Assembly: GCF_030064125.1 (NCBI RefSeq)
Contig: NZ_CP125957.1
Span: 5,264,501-5,328,500, forward strand
Source: Pseudomonas sp. G2-4
GTDB lineage: Bacteria; Pseudomonadota; Gammaproteobacteria; Pseudomonadales; Pseudomonadaceae
Direction: 5' to 3'
Length of the DNA stretch: 64,000 nt
The notes beneath the pieces are model-generated. The model was given only the letters and a program-made list of their open reading frames with translations, ran no database searches and was not told the DNA's origin. Of this stretch, positions 1-15,367 are shown one piece after another. The first letter of the stretch is position 1. Each line of letters starts with the position of its first letter. The position numbers and the translations under genes were made by a program.

Positions 1-1475
1 GTTATCTGGTGATGATCGCCACCCTGAAGGTGCTCGATGCCAGCATCAACATGGGCATGCTCGCCGGGATTATCAGTGGCCTGCTGGCCGGTGCGCTGTA
101 CAACCGTTTCAAGGACATCAAGCTGCCGGAATACCTGGCGTTCTTTGGTGGGCGGCGCTTCGTGCCGATTGTCACCGGCTTCAGCGCGGTGGGCCTGGGG
201 GTGGTGTTCGGCCTGATCTGGCCGCCGATCCAGCAGGGCATCAACAGTTTTGGTGCCTTGCTGATGGAAAGCGGCAGTTTCGGTGCCTTCGTGTTCGGCG
301 TGTTCAACCGGCTGCTGATCGTCACCGGCCTGCACCACATCCTCAATAACATGGCCTGGTTCATCTTCGGCAGCTTCACCGATCCGCAAACCGGCGCGGT
401 GGTCACCGGCGACCTGACCCGCTACTTTGCCGGCGACCCGAATGGCGGCCAGTTCATGACCGGTATGTTCCCGGTGATGCTCTTCGGCCTGCCCGCCGCG
501 TGCCTGGCGATGTACCGCAATGCCCTGCCCCAGCGGCGCAAAGTCATGGGTGGGATTCTGTTGTCCATGGCGCTGACTTCGTTCCTCACGGGCGTTACCG
601 AACCGATTGAGTTCGCCTTCATGTTCCTCGCGCCGCTGCTATTTCTATTGCATGCCTTGCTCACCGGGCTGTCGATGGCGATCACCGATTGGCTGAACAT
701 CCGCCTGGGCTTTACCTTCTCCGGCGGCTTCATCGACATGGTGCTCGGTTGGGGCAAGTCGAATAACGGCTGGCTGGTGGTGCCGGTGGGACTGGTCTAT
801 GCGGTGATCTATTACACAGTGTTCGACTTCTGCATCCGCCGCTTCGACCTGAAAACCCCTGGGCGTGAAGAAGTGCCGGCGGGCGACAAACCGGTCATCG
901 CCCAGAACCAACGGGCCGGGGCCTACATCGAAGCACTCGGCGGTGCCGACAACCTGATCACCGTCGGCGCCTGCACCACGCGGTTGCGGTTGGACATGGT
1001 GGATCGCAACAAGGCGTCCGATGCGCAACTCAAGGCCCTGGGCGCCATGGCCGTGGTGCGCCCCGGCAATGGCGGGAGTTTGCAGGTGGTGGTGGGGCCG
1101 ATGGCCGACAGCATCGCCGATGAAATCCGCCTGGCACTGCCCTCCTCCGACCGCCCTGCCGCTGCGCCCGTGGCCACGGTGGTTGAACCGGCCACAGCGA
1201 CCAGCGTGTCCGAGGTTGAAGCGCAACAGTGGCTGGATGCGCTGGGTGGCGGTGGCAATGTGTTGCAGCTCGATTGCGTGGCGATGAGCCGGTTGCGGGT
1301 GCGCCTGGCCGATGGCAAAAGACTGTCGGAAAGCGGGCTCAAGGCGCTGGGATGCCAGGGGGTCAGCTCGTTGGAGGGGGGTGTCTGGCACCTGTTGCTC
1401 GGGGAAAAAGCGCCGGGGTTGTGGCAGGTGTTGGAGGGGGTGGTGGTGAGCCGTCAGGTGGATGTGAAGGCCTGA
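1..1475 (+). CDS. nagE: PTS N-acetylglucosamine IIBC component (5' end missing)
   Basis: Inner-membrane phosphotransferase component that imports and phosphorylates N-acetylglucosamine. The reading frame is open from base 3, so the start lies outside the window and about 490 C-terminal residues are seen. The first ~280 residues are hydrophobic EIIC, with the sugar-site-like stretch GVTEPIEFAFMF. A IIB domain follows at about residues 297-375, with the phospho-Cys motif GACTTRLRL. A second IIB-like domain lies at about 400-485 (LGGGGNVLQLDC...SRLRV); there the residue three before RLR is Ala instead of Cys, so this copy is probably not phosphorylated. As I recall, PAO1 has the same neighbours (nagE, a YqfO-like gene, purL, mltF), which supports the name. 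Substrate specificity is inferred from family and context, not proven. Confidence 0.85.
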   Translation, partial: YLVMIATLKVLDASINMGMLAGIISGLLAGALYNRFKDIKLPEYLAFFGGRRFVPIVTGFSAVGLGVVFGLIWPPIQQGINSFGALLMESGSFGAFVFGVFNRLLIVTGLHHILNNMAWFIFGSFTDPQTGAVVTGDLTRYFAGDPNGGQFMTGMFPVMLFGLPAACLAMYRNALPQRRKVMGGILLSMALTSFLTGVTEPIEFAFMFLAPLLFLLHALLTGLSMAITDWLNIRLGFTFSGGFIDMVLGWGKSNNGWLVVPVGLVYAVIYYTVFDFCIRRFDLKTPGREEVPAGDKPVIAQNQRAGAYIEALGGADNLITVGACTTRLRLDMVDRNKASDAQLKALGAMAVVRPGNGGSLQVVVGPMADSIADEIRLALPSSDRPAAAPVATVVEPATATSVSEVEAQQWLDALGGGGNVLQLDCVAMSRLRVRLADGKRLSESGLKALGCQGVSSLEGGVWHLLLGEKAPGLWQVLEGVVVSRQVDVKA

Positions 1476-1500
1476 GTTTTCGTTGCCTGATAGTCCGCTA

Positions 1501-1524
1501 TCGCGAGCAAGCTCGCTCCCACAG
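1501..1524. repeat. REP element, type 1, single copy
   Basis: Contains TCGCGAGCAAGCTCGCTCCC, the core of the type-1 repeat found many times in the window. Here it is solitary: no inverted partner follows within 100 bp. Confidence 0.85.
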
Positions 1525-1587
1525 TGGATTTGTGTTGTTCACGAAACCTGTGTTCCACACCACTCTCCCCGGAAGAACACAGTCCCC

Positions 1588-1711
1588 GTGGCGAGGGAGC
1601 TTGCTCCCGCTGGGGCGCGAAGCGGCCCCCCTGGATCTGCCAGACACACCGAGTTGCCAGAATGGTATTGGGGCTGCTGCGCAGCCCAGCGGGAGCAAGC
1701 TCCCTCGCCAC
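1588..1711. repeat. REPIN, type 2 (inverted pair)
   Basis: Left arm starts GTGGCGAGGGAGCTTGCTCC, and the right arm ends with its reverse complement. The interior also contains the small palindrome GCTGCGCAGC. It lies between the convergent nagE and yqfO-like genes. Confidence 0.9.
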
Positions 1712-1754
1712 GGGGGGTTGTGTAAATAGATGGATTGGCTTTATCCCGCCCAAT

Positions 1755-1786
1755 AAAAAACCGCTGATTCAATCAGCGGTTTTTTA
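1755..1786. terminator. bidirectional rho-independent terminator
   Basis: Stem CCGCTGATT / AATCAGCGG with a one-base loop, A6 on the left and T6 on the right, so it works in both directions. It separates nagE (plus) from the yqfO-like/purL unit (minus). Confidence 0.95.
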
Positions 1787-1804
1787 TTTTCAACGGGCGG
1801 AAGA

Positions 1805-2116
1805 TCAAAAATCCTCCAACCGCCACACTTCATAAGCCGGCGTTTCGTAGGGATGGCTCTGTTTCAACGCCTCCACTACCCCACGAATCAGCTCATCGGC
1901 AACGACAAGCTCCACTTTCCATTCCTCGACCTGCTCGACCTGCCCCGCCTCGCCAATGAACGGCTGGCTGCCGTCCAACGGGCGAAACTGGCCCAGGCCC
2001 AGGACTTGCCAGGCGCAGTGCTCATAGTCGCCGATTCGCCCGCCACCGGCAGCGAATACGGCGCTTTTGACCACGTCCACATGGCTGGCCGGGACGAAGA
2101 AGCAGAGCTTGTACAC
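1805..2116 (-). CDS. YqfO/NIF3-like domain protein
   Basis: A 103-residue protein resembling the small inserted domain of YqfO/NIF3 proteins: start MYKLCFFVPASH, then GGGRIGDYEHCAWQ, and end QSHPYETPAYEVWRL. The HPYE...AYEV pattern is typical of this PII/CutA-like fold. It has no catalytic metal-binding NIF3 halves, so it is a stand-alone domain of unknown function. It starts four bases after the purL stop, so it is probably co-transcribed with purL, and a bidirectional terminator follows. As I recall, the same gene lies beside purL in P. aeruginosa. Confidence 0.85.
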   Translation of the reverse strand: MYKLCFFVPASHVDVVKSAVFAAGGGRIGDYEHCAWQVLGLGQFRPLDGSQPFIGEAGQVEQVEEWKVELVVADELIRGVVEALKQSHPYETPAYEVWRLEDF

Positions 2117-2120
2117 CGCC

Positions 2121-7766
<5,646 letters not shown>

Positions 7767-7800
7767 TGGCTGTGCACAAACCTGATGCAGTGATGAACCT

Positions 7801-7892
7801 GTGGCGAGGGAGCTTGCTCCCGCTGGGGCGCGAAGCGGCCCCAAGATTTTGCGGTTGCTACGCAACCGAGCGGGAGCAAGCTCCCTCGCCAC
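7801..7892. repeat. REPIN, type 2
   Basis: Left arm GTGGCGAGGGAGCTTGCTCC and right arm its reverse complement, ending in CTCCCTCGCCAC. It lies between the convergent mltF and pdxJ; no other terminator is visible in this 201-bp gap. Confidence 0.9.
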
Positions 7893-7967
7893 AATGGATC
7901 AGGCAAGCCTTAAAACTGAATCAGGCAAGCCTTAAGTGAGCAGCCACATTGGGTCTTATGGCTGCGG

Positions 7968-8711
7968 TCAGGACTTCGCGGCAGCCAGAATCAGCGCCTT
8001 CATCTCCGCCACCGCCGACTTGAACCCGACGAACAACGCATGGGCTACCAGTGCGTGGCCGATGTTCAGTTCGTTGATACCCTTGATCGCCGCGACGGCT
8101 TCGACGTTATGGTAGTGCAGGCCATGACCGGCGTTGACGATCAGGCCCTGGGCCAGGCCGAAGGCGACGCCATCGGCCACTCGTTGCAACTCATCGGCCA
8201 CGTCCGTGGGCGTTTCGGCATCGGCGTAACGGCCGGTGTGCAATTCGATGGCCGGCGCGCCGACACGCTTGGCGGCTGCGATCTGCCGCTCGTCGGCGTC
8301 GATGAACAGCGACACTTCAGCGCCGGTTTTTGATAGCCGCTCCACCGCCAGGCTGATCCGCGCCTCCTGCCCTGCCACGTCCAGACCGCCTTCGGTGGTC
8401 AATTCCTGACGTGTCTCGGGCACCAGGCAAATGTGCGCCGGGCGAATGTGCTCGGCGAACGCCATCATTTCTTCGGTCACGCCCATTTCGAAGTTCATGC
8501 GGGTTTGCAGCACATCCTTGAGCAGCAGCACGTCGCGCTCCTGGATGTGGCGACGGTCTTCACGCAAATGCACGGTGATGCCGTCGGCGCCCGCCTCTTC
8601 GGCGTCCAGTGCGGCCTTGACCGGATCCGGGTAGCGCGTACCGCGGGCCTGGCGCAGGGTGGCAACATGGTCGATGTTCACGCCGAGAAGAATGCGATTG
8701 CTGGTGCTCAC
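7968..8711 (-). CDS. pdxJ: pyridoxine 5'-phosphate synthase
   Basis: Last step of de novo vitamin B6 synthesis: condenses 1-deoxyxylulose 5-phosphate with 3-amino-1-hydroxyacetone phosphate to pyridoxine 5'-phosphate. The TIM-barrel product is 247 residues. Family motifs seen are [33 protein letters not shown] and [10 protein letters not shown]. The start is GTG at 8711: it is preceded by AGGAG at proper spacing and gives the family N terminus, while a longer frame up to 8804 runs through the untranslated gap to recO. It is the last gene of the lepA-to-pdxJ run, 49 bp after recO. Confidence 0.96.
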   Translation of the reverse strand: MSTSNRILLGVNIDHVATLRQARGTRYPDPVKAALDAEEAGADGITVHLREDRRHIQERDVLLLKDVLQTRMNFEMGVTEEMMAFAEHIRPAHICLVPETRQELTTEGGLDVAGQEARISLAVERLSKTGAEVSLFIDADERQIAAAKRVGAPAIELHTGRYADAETPTDVADELQRVADGVAFGLAQGLIVNAGHGLHYHNVEAVAAIKGINELNIGHALVAHALFVGFKSAVAEMKALILAAAKS

Positions 8712-8760
8712 GAAAAGACTCCTGAATGGACAAATAGTCGGCCCACAGCATACGGGTTGC

Positions 8761-9450
8761 TCAGGGCTTGCGAAACAGCTCGCGGCTGACCAGCGGTCGA
8801 CCACCCAGATGAACCGCCAGGGCTTGGCGCATCAGGCGCTTGGCTGCCGACAGCGCGCCCGGCGCACTCCAGTCGGCCTCGGCCATGGCCAGCAGTTCGG
8901 CGCCGTTGAACAACCCGGGTTGCAGCAGGTAGACCTGCTCCAGGCCGGCATCCACCTGCAAGCGGTACAGACCGTCTGCCGCGATGGGCTCGCCGTGCAG
9001 GTCAGTGTTCAGGGCGAAACCGTAGCCGAGGTCATCCAGCAGTCGCCATTCGAATGAACGCAGCAGCGGCTCCAGCGGACGGCCTTCGGCCAGGGCCGAC
9101 AGCGTGGCGGCGTAGTGATCGAAGACGGCGGGATGGGGATCTTCGGCGGGCAGCAGGCGGATCAGCAACTCATTGAGGTACAAGCCGCTGAACAGCGCCT
9201 CGCCGTTGAGCCAGGTCGCCACGCCGTTGCTTTCCATGCGCCCGACGTTCTTCAACTCGCCCCGACCGCGGAACTCGATTTCCAGCGGCACGAACGGCCG
9301 CGCCAGCGTCCCGGCCTTGCCCCGCGCGCCGCGCAACACCGCCCGCAGCCGACCTTGTGGCGTGAGGAAATCCACCAGGGCGCTGCTTTCGCGGTAGGCG
9401 CGTGAGTGCAGGACGTAGGCGGGTTGGGCGATGGGTTGGGTGGGGGACAT
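8761..9450 (-). CDS. recO: DNA repair protein RecO
   Basis: RecFOR-pathway mediator that loads RecA on SSB-coated gaps and anneals DNA. The 229 residues show the N-terminal OB fold ([20 protein letters not shown], then [11 protein letters not shown]) and the helical C-terminal part with [16 protein letters not shown]. The start [10 protein letters not shown] at 9450 fits the family; the upstream in-frame extension lies in non-coding sequence. It is separated from era by a 171-bp gap carrying a REPIN, unusual inside an otherwise tight operon. Confidence 0.95.
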   Translation of the reverse strand: MSPTQPIAQPAYVLHSRAYRESSALVDFLTPQGRLRAVLRGARGKAGTLARPFVPLEIEFRGRGELKNVGRMESNGVATWLNGEALFSGLYLNELLIRLLPAEDPHPAVFDHYAATLSALAEGRPLEPLLRSFEWRLLDDLGYGFALNTDLHGEPIAADGLYRLQVDAGLEQVYLLQPGLFNGAELLAMAEADWSAPGALSAAKRLMRQALAVHLGGRPLVSRELFRKP

Positions 9451-9504
9451 GGGAATCGCAGTTCTCAATGAGCGAGCACAGTTTATGAACAGCCCCAAAC
9501 CAAT

Positions 9505-9593
9505 GTGGGAGCGAGCTTGCTCGCGATGGCGGACTGTCAGTCAACATCTATGTTGAATATCAGGTCCTCATCGCGAGCAAGCTCGCTCCCACA
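9505..9593. repeat. REPIN, type 1, between era and recO
   Basis: Arms GTGGGAGCGAGCTTGCTCGC and the reverse complement, with a spacer containing CAACATCTATGTTGA. It lies inside the rnc-era-recO-pdxJ transcription unit. Confidence 0.92.
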
Positions 9594-9621
9594 ATGGTTC
9601 TCGGTAGATCCGGTTATGCGA

Positions 9622-10524
9622 TCAGAGGTCGCCGTAACCCAACGAACGCAACGCCCGCTCGTCATCGGACCAGCCGCCCTTCACCTTGACCCACAGGTTG
9701 AGCATGATCTTGGAGTCGAACAGCAGCTCCATGTCCTTGCGCGCCTCGGTGCCGATGCGCTTGATGCGCTCGCCCTTGTCACCAATGATGATTTTCTTCT
9801 GGCCGTCACGTTCGACGAGGATCAAGGCATGGATGTGCAGGGTCTTGCCCTGCTGCTTGAATTCTTCGATTTCCACCGTGATCTGGTACGGCAGCTCGGC
9901 GCCCATCTGGCGCATGATTTTCTCGCGCACCAGTTCCGCGGCGAGGAAACGGCTGCTGCGGTCGGTGATCTGGTCTTCGGGGAAGAAGTGATCATTTTCC
10001 GGCAGGTGTCCGGCAATCACCCGCTCCAGCGCTTCGAGGTTGTGACCATGCTGGGCGGAGATCGGCATGATCTGGGCGTTCGGCAACTGTTCCTGCAACC
10101 AGGACAGGTGCGGCATCAGTTCTGCCTTGTCTTCGATGCGGTCGGTCTTGTTCAGTGCCACGATCAGCGGGCCGGTGACGTACTGGACGCGCTCGAGGAC
10201 CATCTGGTCTTCGTCGGTCCACTTGGTGCGATCGACCACGAAGATCACCACGTCGACGTCTTTCAACGCCGCCGAAGCGGTCTTGTTCATGTAGCGGTTC
10301 AGGGCCTTTTCGCCGCCCTTGTGCATGCCCGGGGTGTCGACGTAGATCGCCTGGACGGCGCCTTCGGTCTTGATGCCCAGCATGTTGTGGCGAGTGGTCT
10401 GGGGCTTGCGCGAGGTGATCGCCAGCTTCTGGCCCAGGATGTGATTCAGCAGCGTGGACTTGCCCACGTTCGGCCGGCCGACAATGGCGACATAGCCGCA
10501 GCGGGTGACGGTTGTATCAGTCAT
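9622..10524 (-). CDS. era: GTPase Era
   Basis: Essential GTPase that binds the 3' end of 16S rRNA during 30S assembly. The 300 residues have G1 GRPNVGKST near residue 16, switch-region T, G3 DTPG, G4 NKTD and a C-terminal KH domain ([19 protein letters not shown]). The start at 10524 ([12 protein letters not shown]) overlaps the end of rnc by eight bases, indicating translational coupling. A longer in-frame start at 10548 lies within rnc and is less likely. Confidence 0.97.
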   Translation of the reverse strand: MTDTTVTRCGYVAIVGRPNVGKSTLLNHILGQKLAITSRKPQTTRHNMLGIKTEGAVQAIYVDTPGMHKGGEKALNRYMNKTASAALKDVDVVIFVVDRTKWTDEDQMVLERVQYVTGPLIVALNKTDRIEDKAELMPHLSWLQEQLPNAQIMPISAQHGHNLEALERVIAGHLPENDHFFPEDQITDRSSRFLAAELVREKIMRQMGAELPYQITVEIEEFKQQGKTLHIHALILVERDGQKKIIIGDKGERIKRIGTEARKDMELLFDSKIMLNLWVKVKGGWSDDERALRSLGYGDL

Positions 10525-11206
10525 TGCCATTCTCCACGCCCAAGGCAATCAGTGCTGCGGCGGCCGCTACCTGTTCGGCAATACGACGACTCACACCCTG
10601 GCCCCGGCTTTTCTCATTCAATAAGACCACTTCGCATTCGACGAAGAAGGTTCGGCAATGCGGCTCGCCCTGGATATCCACGACTTCGTAGCGTGGCAGA
10701 TCGCAACTGCGTGATTGCAGGAATTCCTGCAAACGGGTTTTCGGATCCTTGTTGGTGTCCACCAGCGTCAGGCTGTCGATCTCGGAGGTCAACCAGGCCA
10801 GCACGCGCTCGCGCGCCATCTCCATGCCGGCGTCCAGGTAGATCGCGCCAATCAAGGCTTCCAGGGCGTCGGCCAGAATCGACTCGCGCCGGAAACCGCC
10901 GCTCTTCAATTCACCGGAGCCCAGGCGCAGGTATTCGCCCAAATCGAAACCACGGGCCAATACAGCCAGGGTCTCACCTTTTACCAATCGCGCGCGCAGA
11001 CGCGACAACTGGCCTTCGCGGGCCAACGGGAAACGCTCGAACAGCGCCTCGCCGGCCACGAAGTTGAGGATGGCATCACCGAGGAATTCCAGGCGTTCGT
11101 TGTTGCGCCCGGCAAAACTGCGGTGAGTGAGGGCCAGGACCATCAGTTCCTGGTCCTTGAAGGTGTAGCCGAGCTGACGCTCGAGACGGCTAAGAGAAAC
11201 GCTCAC
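10517..11206 (-). CDS. rnc: ribonuclease III
   Basis: Double-strand-specific endoribonuclease that processes rRNA precursors and many mRNAs. The 229 residues carry the signature [13 protein letters not shown] (about 37-49), a second acidic site in [14 protein letters not shown] and a C-terminal dsRNA-binding domain ending in [13 protein letters not shown]. The start is GTG at 11206, inside GTGA whose TGA closes a short upstream frame. Era overlaps its end by eight bases. Lies downstream of lepB with a 183-bp spacer. Confidence 0.97.
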   Translation of the reverse strand: MSVSLSRLERQLGYTFKDQELMVLALTHRSFAGRNNERLEFLGDAILNFVAGEALFERFPLAREGQLSRLRARLVKGETLAVLARGFDLGEYLRLGSGELKSGGFRRESILADALEALIGAIYLDAGMEMARERVLAWLTSEIDSLTLVDTNKDPKTRLQEFLQSRSCDLPRYEVVDIQGEPHCRTFFVECEVVLLNEKSRGQGVSRRIAEQVAAAAALIALGVENGND

Positions 11207-11389
11207 GGTTTACCCACGCTGAGTTCGTGGCTGGTTTCCACTGCCACGGCGGCTAGGCGCCGGTGGCTTGGGACAATTAACGCTGTGTTCAAAAATGACG
11301 TCCTGACTATCGTTGGCTTCATGCTTTCTGGCGCCTTGTGCAGGCTCCAGAAATGCATTCGGCGCTGTGTTCAACAGCGCCGTGGGTGA
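11207..11389 (-). other. lepB-rnc spacer with hairpin and a 39-codon frame
   Basis: In P. aeruginosa, as I recall, a DUF4845 gene of about 120 codons sits here; this 183-bp spacer is too short for it. It holds a perfect hairpin (GGCGCTGT / ACAGCGCC, loop TGAAC, about 11367-11387) without a T run. A 39-codon frame begins ATG AAG CCA ACG at about 11321 and ends in the TGA that overlaps the rnc start. It has no recognisable motif. Whether it is translated is unknown; it could simply couple translation to rnc. Confidence 0.4.
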
Positions 11390-12244
11390 TTACTTGATCA
11401 GGCCAACCCGCGAGAAATTCGGCAGGTGACTGAGTTTGGGTTCCGGCCAGCTCATCCAGACCGCGAAGGCCTTGCCGACGATATTCCGGTCGGGGACCAT
11501 GCCCAGCATGTCCTTGGGAATGTTTGGATCATCCCAGTAACGGCTGTCGTTGGAGTTGTCGCGGTTGTCGCCCATCATGAAATAGTGCCCGGCCGGCACG
11601 GTCCAAGAACGGTCCGGCGTAGCGCGGTAGCGGCTCATTTCCTTGCGGATCAAATGCTCGGCTTCGCCGAGTTTTTCCTGGTAGAGCTCAGCGCTGCCCA
11701 GCGTGCCCGGCTCGGAGCCGATCAGCTGTTCGGCCACCGATTCGCCATTGACGAACAGGCGCTTGTCGGCGGTGTAGCGGATCGTGTCGCCCGGCAGGCC
11801 GACCACACGCTTGATGTAGTTGACGTTCGGGTCGCTCGGGAAGCGGAACACCATGACATCGCCGCGTTGCGGGTCACCGACCTCGATGACCTTTTTGTCG
11901 ATCACCGGCAGGCGGATCCCGTAGGAGAACTTGTTCACCAGGATGAAATCGCCCACGTCCAGGGTCGGCTTCATCGAGCCGGACGGGATCTGGAAGGGTT
12001 CCACCAGGAACGAGCGCAGCACCAGCACGATGAACAGCACCGGGAAGAACGACTTGCCGTACTCGACCAGCAGCGGTTCCTTGTTGAGCTTTTCGACCAC
12101 CACACCATCAGGCTGGCTGACGCTGCCCTGATAGGAGGCGATGGCAGCCCGGCGCCGAGGCGCCAGGAACAGCAGATCAAGCAACGCCAACAGACCGCAG
12201 ACGAACACGGCGATAACCAGCAACAGCGGGAAATTTAGCGACAT
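11390..12244 (-). CDS. lepB: signal peptidase I
   Basis: Inner-membrane serine protease that removes signal peptides from exported proteins. The 284 residues have two N-terminal membrane segments (residues about 4-25 and 60-80), the catalytic Ser motif QIPSGSMKPTL, the catalytic Lys motif NYIKRVVGLPGD and the late box GDNRDNSNDSRYW. It starts five bases after the lepA stop, the usual lepA-lepB pairing. Confidence 0.97.
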   Translation of the reverse strand: MSLNFPLLLVIAVFVCGLLALLDLLFLAPRRRAAIASYQGSVSQPDGVVVEKLNKEPLLVEYGKSFFPVLFIVLVLRSFLVEPFQIPSGSMKPTLDVGDFILVNKFSYGIRLPVIDKKVIEVGDPQRGDVMVFRFPSDPNVNYIKRVVGLPGDTIRYTADKRLFVNGESVAEQLIGSEPGTLGSAELYQEKLGEAEHLIRKEMSRYRATPDRSWTVPAGHYFMMGDNRDNSNDSRYWDDPNIPKDMLGMVPDRNIVGKAFAVWMSWPEPKLSHLPNFSRVGLIK

Positions 12245-12249
12245 AGGAC

Positions 12250-14049
12250 CTAACTATCCAACCTGAGCACCGCAAGGAAGGCTTCCTGTGGAATTTCCAC
12301 GTTACCCACCTGCTTCATGCGTTTTTTACCGGCCTTCTGCTTTTCCAACAGCTTGCGCTTACGGCTGACGTCGCCGCCGTAGCATTTGGCCAATACGTTC
12401 TTTCTGAGAGCCTTGACGGAGGTCCGCGCAATAATCTGTCCGCCAATGGCGGCCTGGATTGCAACGTCGAACATCTGACGCGGAATCAGTTCTTTCATCT
12501 TCTCGGTCAACTGGCGACCTTTGTAGTGCGCATTGTCTTTGTGCACGATCAGCGCCAGGGCGTCGACTTTGTCACCGTTGATCAATACATCCAGCTTCAC
12601 CAGATTAGCTGATTGATAACGATCGAAATGGTAATCCAGCGAAGCATAGCCGCGGCTGGTGGATTTCAGGCGATCGAAGAAGTCCAGGACCACTTCGTTC
12701 ATCGGCAAATCGTAGGTCACCTGGACCTGGGTACCGAGGAACAGCATGTCGTGCTGCACGCCACGCTTTTCGATACACAGGGTAATGACGTTGCCCAGGT
12801 GTTCTTGCGGCACAAGAATATTGGCCCGCACGATCGGCTCGCGCATGTCTTCGATGGCCGACAGGTCTGGCAGCTTGGACGGGTTGTCGACGTAGATGGT
12901 TTCGCCGTTCTTGAGCAGCAGCTCGAAGATTACGGTCGGCGCCGTGGTGATCAGGTCCAGGTCGTACTCGCGCTCAAGGCGCTCCTGGATGATCTCCATG
13001 TGCAGCATGCCGAGGAACCCGCAACGGAAGCCGAAGCCCAGCGCGTCGGAACTTTCCGGGGTGTACTGCAAGGAGGAGTCGTTCAGCGTGAGCTTTTGCA
13101 GGGCTTCGCGGAAGTCTTCGAAGTCGTCGGAGCTGACCGGGAACAGACCGGCATAAACCTGCGGCTGAATGCGCTTGAAACCTGGCAGCACGTCGACGTC
13201 AGGGGTCGAGCTCAAGGTCAGGGTATCGCCTACTGGCGCGCCGTGAATGTCCTTGATACCGGCGATGATGAAGCCGACTTCACCGGCTTTCAGGTCAACG
13301 GTAGCGGTATGTTTCGGGTTGAATACACCGACGCTGTCCACCAGGTGGATCTTGCCGGTGGACTTGACCAGGATCTTGTCGCCCTTCTTCACACAACCGT
13401 GGCGCACGCGTACCAGGGAAACGACGCCCAGGTAGTTGTCGAACCAGGAGTCGATGATCAACGCTTGCAGCGGATCTTCGATGTTGCCGGTCGGCGCAGG
13501 AATGGTGCGAACCAGACGCTCGAGCACTTCGTCGACGCCCAGGCCGGTCTTGGCACTGCACTCGACTGCATCGGTAGCGTCGATGCCAATGATTTTCTCG
13601 ATTTCTTCCTTCACGCGGTCCGGATCGGCCTGGGGCAGGTCGATCTTGTTCAGCACCGGCATGACTTCAAGGCCCTGCTCGATCGCGGTGTAGCAGTTGG
13701 CGACCGACTGGGCTTCTACGCCCTGGCCGGCATCGACCACCAGCAACGCACCTTCACAGGCCGCCAGCGACCGGCTGACCTCATAGGTGAAGTCGACGTG
13801 GCCTGGGGTGTCAATGAAGTTCAGCTGGTACTTGATACCGTCGCGGGCGGTGTAATACAGAGTGACGCTATGGGCCTTGATGGTGATCCCGCGTTCACGC
13901 TCCAGGTCCATGGAGTCCAGGACCTGGGCTTCCATTTCGCGCTCGGCAAGGCCGCCACACATCTGGATGAAGCGATCGGCCAGCGTCGACTTGCCATGGT
14001 CAATGTGGGCGATGATGGAGAAATTGCGGATATGACTCAAATCACTCAC
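12250..14049 (-). CDS. lepA: elongation factor 4 (LepA)
   Basis: Ribosome-associated GTPase that acts on stalled or back-translocated ribosomes. The 599 residues match the family length. GTPase motifs are [25 protein letters not shown] and NKIDLP; the LepA-specific C-terminal domain has [20 protein letters not shown]. The start [15 protein letters not shown] at 14049 is standard. It heads the leftward run. In other pseudomonads I recall mucD upstream of lepA, but here the upstream neighbour is lptG. Confidence 0.97.
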   Translation of the reverse strand: MSDLSHIRNFSIIAHIDHGKSTLADRFIQMCGGLAEREMEAQVLDSMDLERERGITIKAHSVTLYYTARDGIKYQLNFIDTPGHVDFTYEVSRSLAACEGALLVVDAGQGVEAQSVANCYTAIEQGLEVMPVLNKIDLPQADPDRVKEEIEKIIGIDATDAVECSAKTGLGVDEVLERLVRTIPAPTGNIEDPLQALIIDSWFDNYLGVVSLVRVRHGCVKKGDKILVKSTGKIHLVDSVGVFNPKHTATVDLKAGEVGFIIAGIKDIHGAPVGDTLTLSSTPDVDVLPGFKRIQPQVYAGLFPVSSDDFEDFREALQKLTLNDSSLQYTPESSDALGFGFRCGFLGMLHMEIIQERLEREYDLDLITTAPTVIFELLLKNGETIYVDNPSKLPDLSAIEDMREPIVRANILVPQEHLGNVITLCIEKRGVQHDMLFLGTQVQVTYDLPMNEVVLDFFDRLKSTSRGYASLDYHFDRYQSANLVKLDVLINGDKVDALALIVHKDNAHYKGRQLTEKMKELIPRQMFDVAIQAAIGGQIIARTSVKALRKNVLAKCYGGDVSRKRKLLEKQKAGKKRMKQVGNVEIPQEAFLAVLRLDS

Positions 14050-14153
14050 GGATCAACACTCAAAAAGGCTGCAGGCATGGCCCGCCGAAAAATAGCCGGG
14101 AATTGTACCTGATACAGCGCGCAAGCGTCACGTTCGCCTGTCGACGAGCACAT

Positions 14154-14276
14154 GTGGCGAGGGAGCTTGCTCCCGCTGGGCTGCGAAGCGGCCCTCGATT
14201 TATTCGCCGCGGCGGCATGTCAGGCAGGCGGTAGGGGACTGCTGCGCAGTCCAGCGGGAGCAAGCTCCCTCGCCAC
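14154..14276. repeat. REPIN, type 2, between lptG and lepA
   Basis: Left arm GTGGCGAGGGAGCTTGCTCC, interior GGGGACTGCTGCGCAGTCC, right arm the reverse complement. It fills most of the 256-bp gap at an apparent rearrangement junction. Confidence 0.9.
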
Positions 14277-14305
14277 AGGAGCCCGCTCACCATAAGAAAT
14301 TTGCG

Positions 14306-15367
14306 TCAACCCGCCCGGCGCAGCAGCCAGAACCCGGCCAATGCACAGACACCGGCCGGTACCAGCACCGCAAACAGCGGCGAGAAACCGAACACCAGGC
14401 TCGATGGGCCCAGCAAATCCTGGGCAATGCGGAACGTGAAGCCCACCAGCACGCCGGTAAACACCCGCTGGCCAAGGGTCACCGAACGCAGCGGGCCAAA
14501 GATGAAGGAAATCGCCATCAGTACCAGGGCGGCGGTGACCAGCGGTTGCAACACCTTGACCCAAAAAGCCAGCCAGTAGCGGCCATTGTTCAAGCCCTGG
14601 TCCGCCAGGTAGTGGATATAGCCCCACAACCCGGTAATCGACAGGGACTCTGGTGCCATCACCACGGTACTGAGCAGCTGCGGGCTGATCGACACGTCCC
14701 AACGCTCTTGCGCGGAGGCGACCACCTCGGTGCGCTTGTCATGGAACAGGGTGGTGGTGACATCGTTCAGTTGCCAGTGATCCTCGGCAAACTTGGCGCG
14801 CTTGGCGAAGCTCGACGACAGCATGTGCCGCTGCTCGTCGAAACGGTAACGGGTCACGCCATACAGGATGCCGTTGGGCTGGACCGAGTTGATGTGGATG
14901 AACTCATCGCCCTGGCGGTGCCACAGGCCGTGCTTGGCGCTTTGCGCATCACCGCCGCCCTGGGCCAGGGAACGGTTGGCCTGGGCGGTATTTTCAGTGG
15001 CCGGGGCAACGTATTCGCCAATCAACACCCCCACCAGCATCAGAACCAGCATCGGCTTCATCACTGCCCAGACGATCCGACCAATGGACACGCCGGCGGC
15101 GCGCATGATGGTCAGCTCGCTGTTGCTGGCCAGGCTGCCCAGGCCGATCAGGCAACCGATCAGCGCGGCCATCGGCAGCATGTCGTACAAACGCCGCGGC
15201 GCCGTCAGCAGCACGTAGCTCAAGACGTCCAACAGGGTATAGGTGTCGCTGACGTCGCCCATTTCATCGATGAAGGCAAACAGGGTCGCCAGGCCAAGAA
15301 TGATCCCCAGTACCGCAAGGATCGCCATGAACACGCTGCTGCCGATGTAGCGATCGAGTTTAACCAC
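14306..15367 (-). CDS. lptG: LPS export ABC transporter permease LptG
   Basis: Inner-membrane subunit of LptB2FG, which extracts lipopolysaccharide from the inner membrane and pushes it onto the Lpt bridge. The 353 residues show the YjgP/YjgQ arrangement: membrane segments at about 12-32, 60-80 and 100-120 (RLYDMLPMAALIGCLIGLGSLA; ELTIMRAAGVS), a periplasmic beta-jellyroll in the middle, and three further C-terminal segments. The start overlaps the end of lptF by eight bases, so the two are translationally coupled. Confidence 0.95.
   Translation of the reverse strand: MVKLDRYIGSSVFMAILAVLGIILGLATLFAFIDEMGDVSDTYTLLDVLSYVLLTAPRRLYDMLPMAALIGCLIGLGSLASNSELTIMRAAGVSIGRIVWAVMKPMLVLMLVGVLIGEYVAPATENTAQANRSLAQGGGDAQSAKHGLWHRQGDEFIHINSVQPNGILYGVTRYRFDEQRHMLSSSFAKRAKFAEDHWQLNDVTTTLFHDKRTEVVASAQERWDVSISPQLLSTVVMAPESLSITGLWGYIHYLADQGLNNGRYWLAFWVKVLQPLVTAALVLMAISFIFGPLRSVTLGQRVFTGVLVGFTFRIAQDLLGPSSLVFGFSPLFAVLVPAGVCALAGFWLLRRAG

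Noticed and set aside
1483..1835. Short frames in both directions over the 1.5-1.8 kb gap, and similar ones at 7.8, 14.2, 16.7, 46.4 kb
   Set aside because: They translate the REP arms ([12 protein letters not shown] peptides recurring at each site) and are produced by the repeats, not genes.
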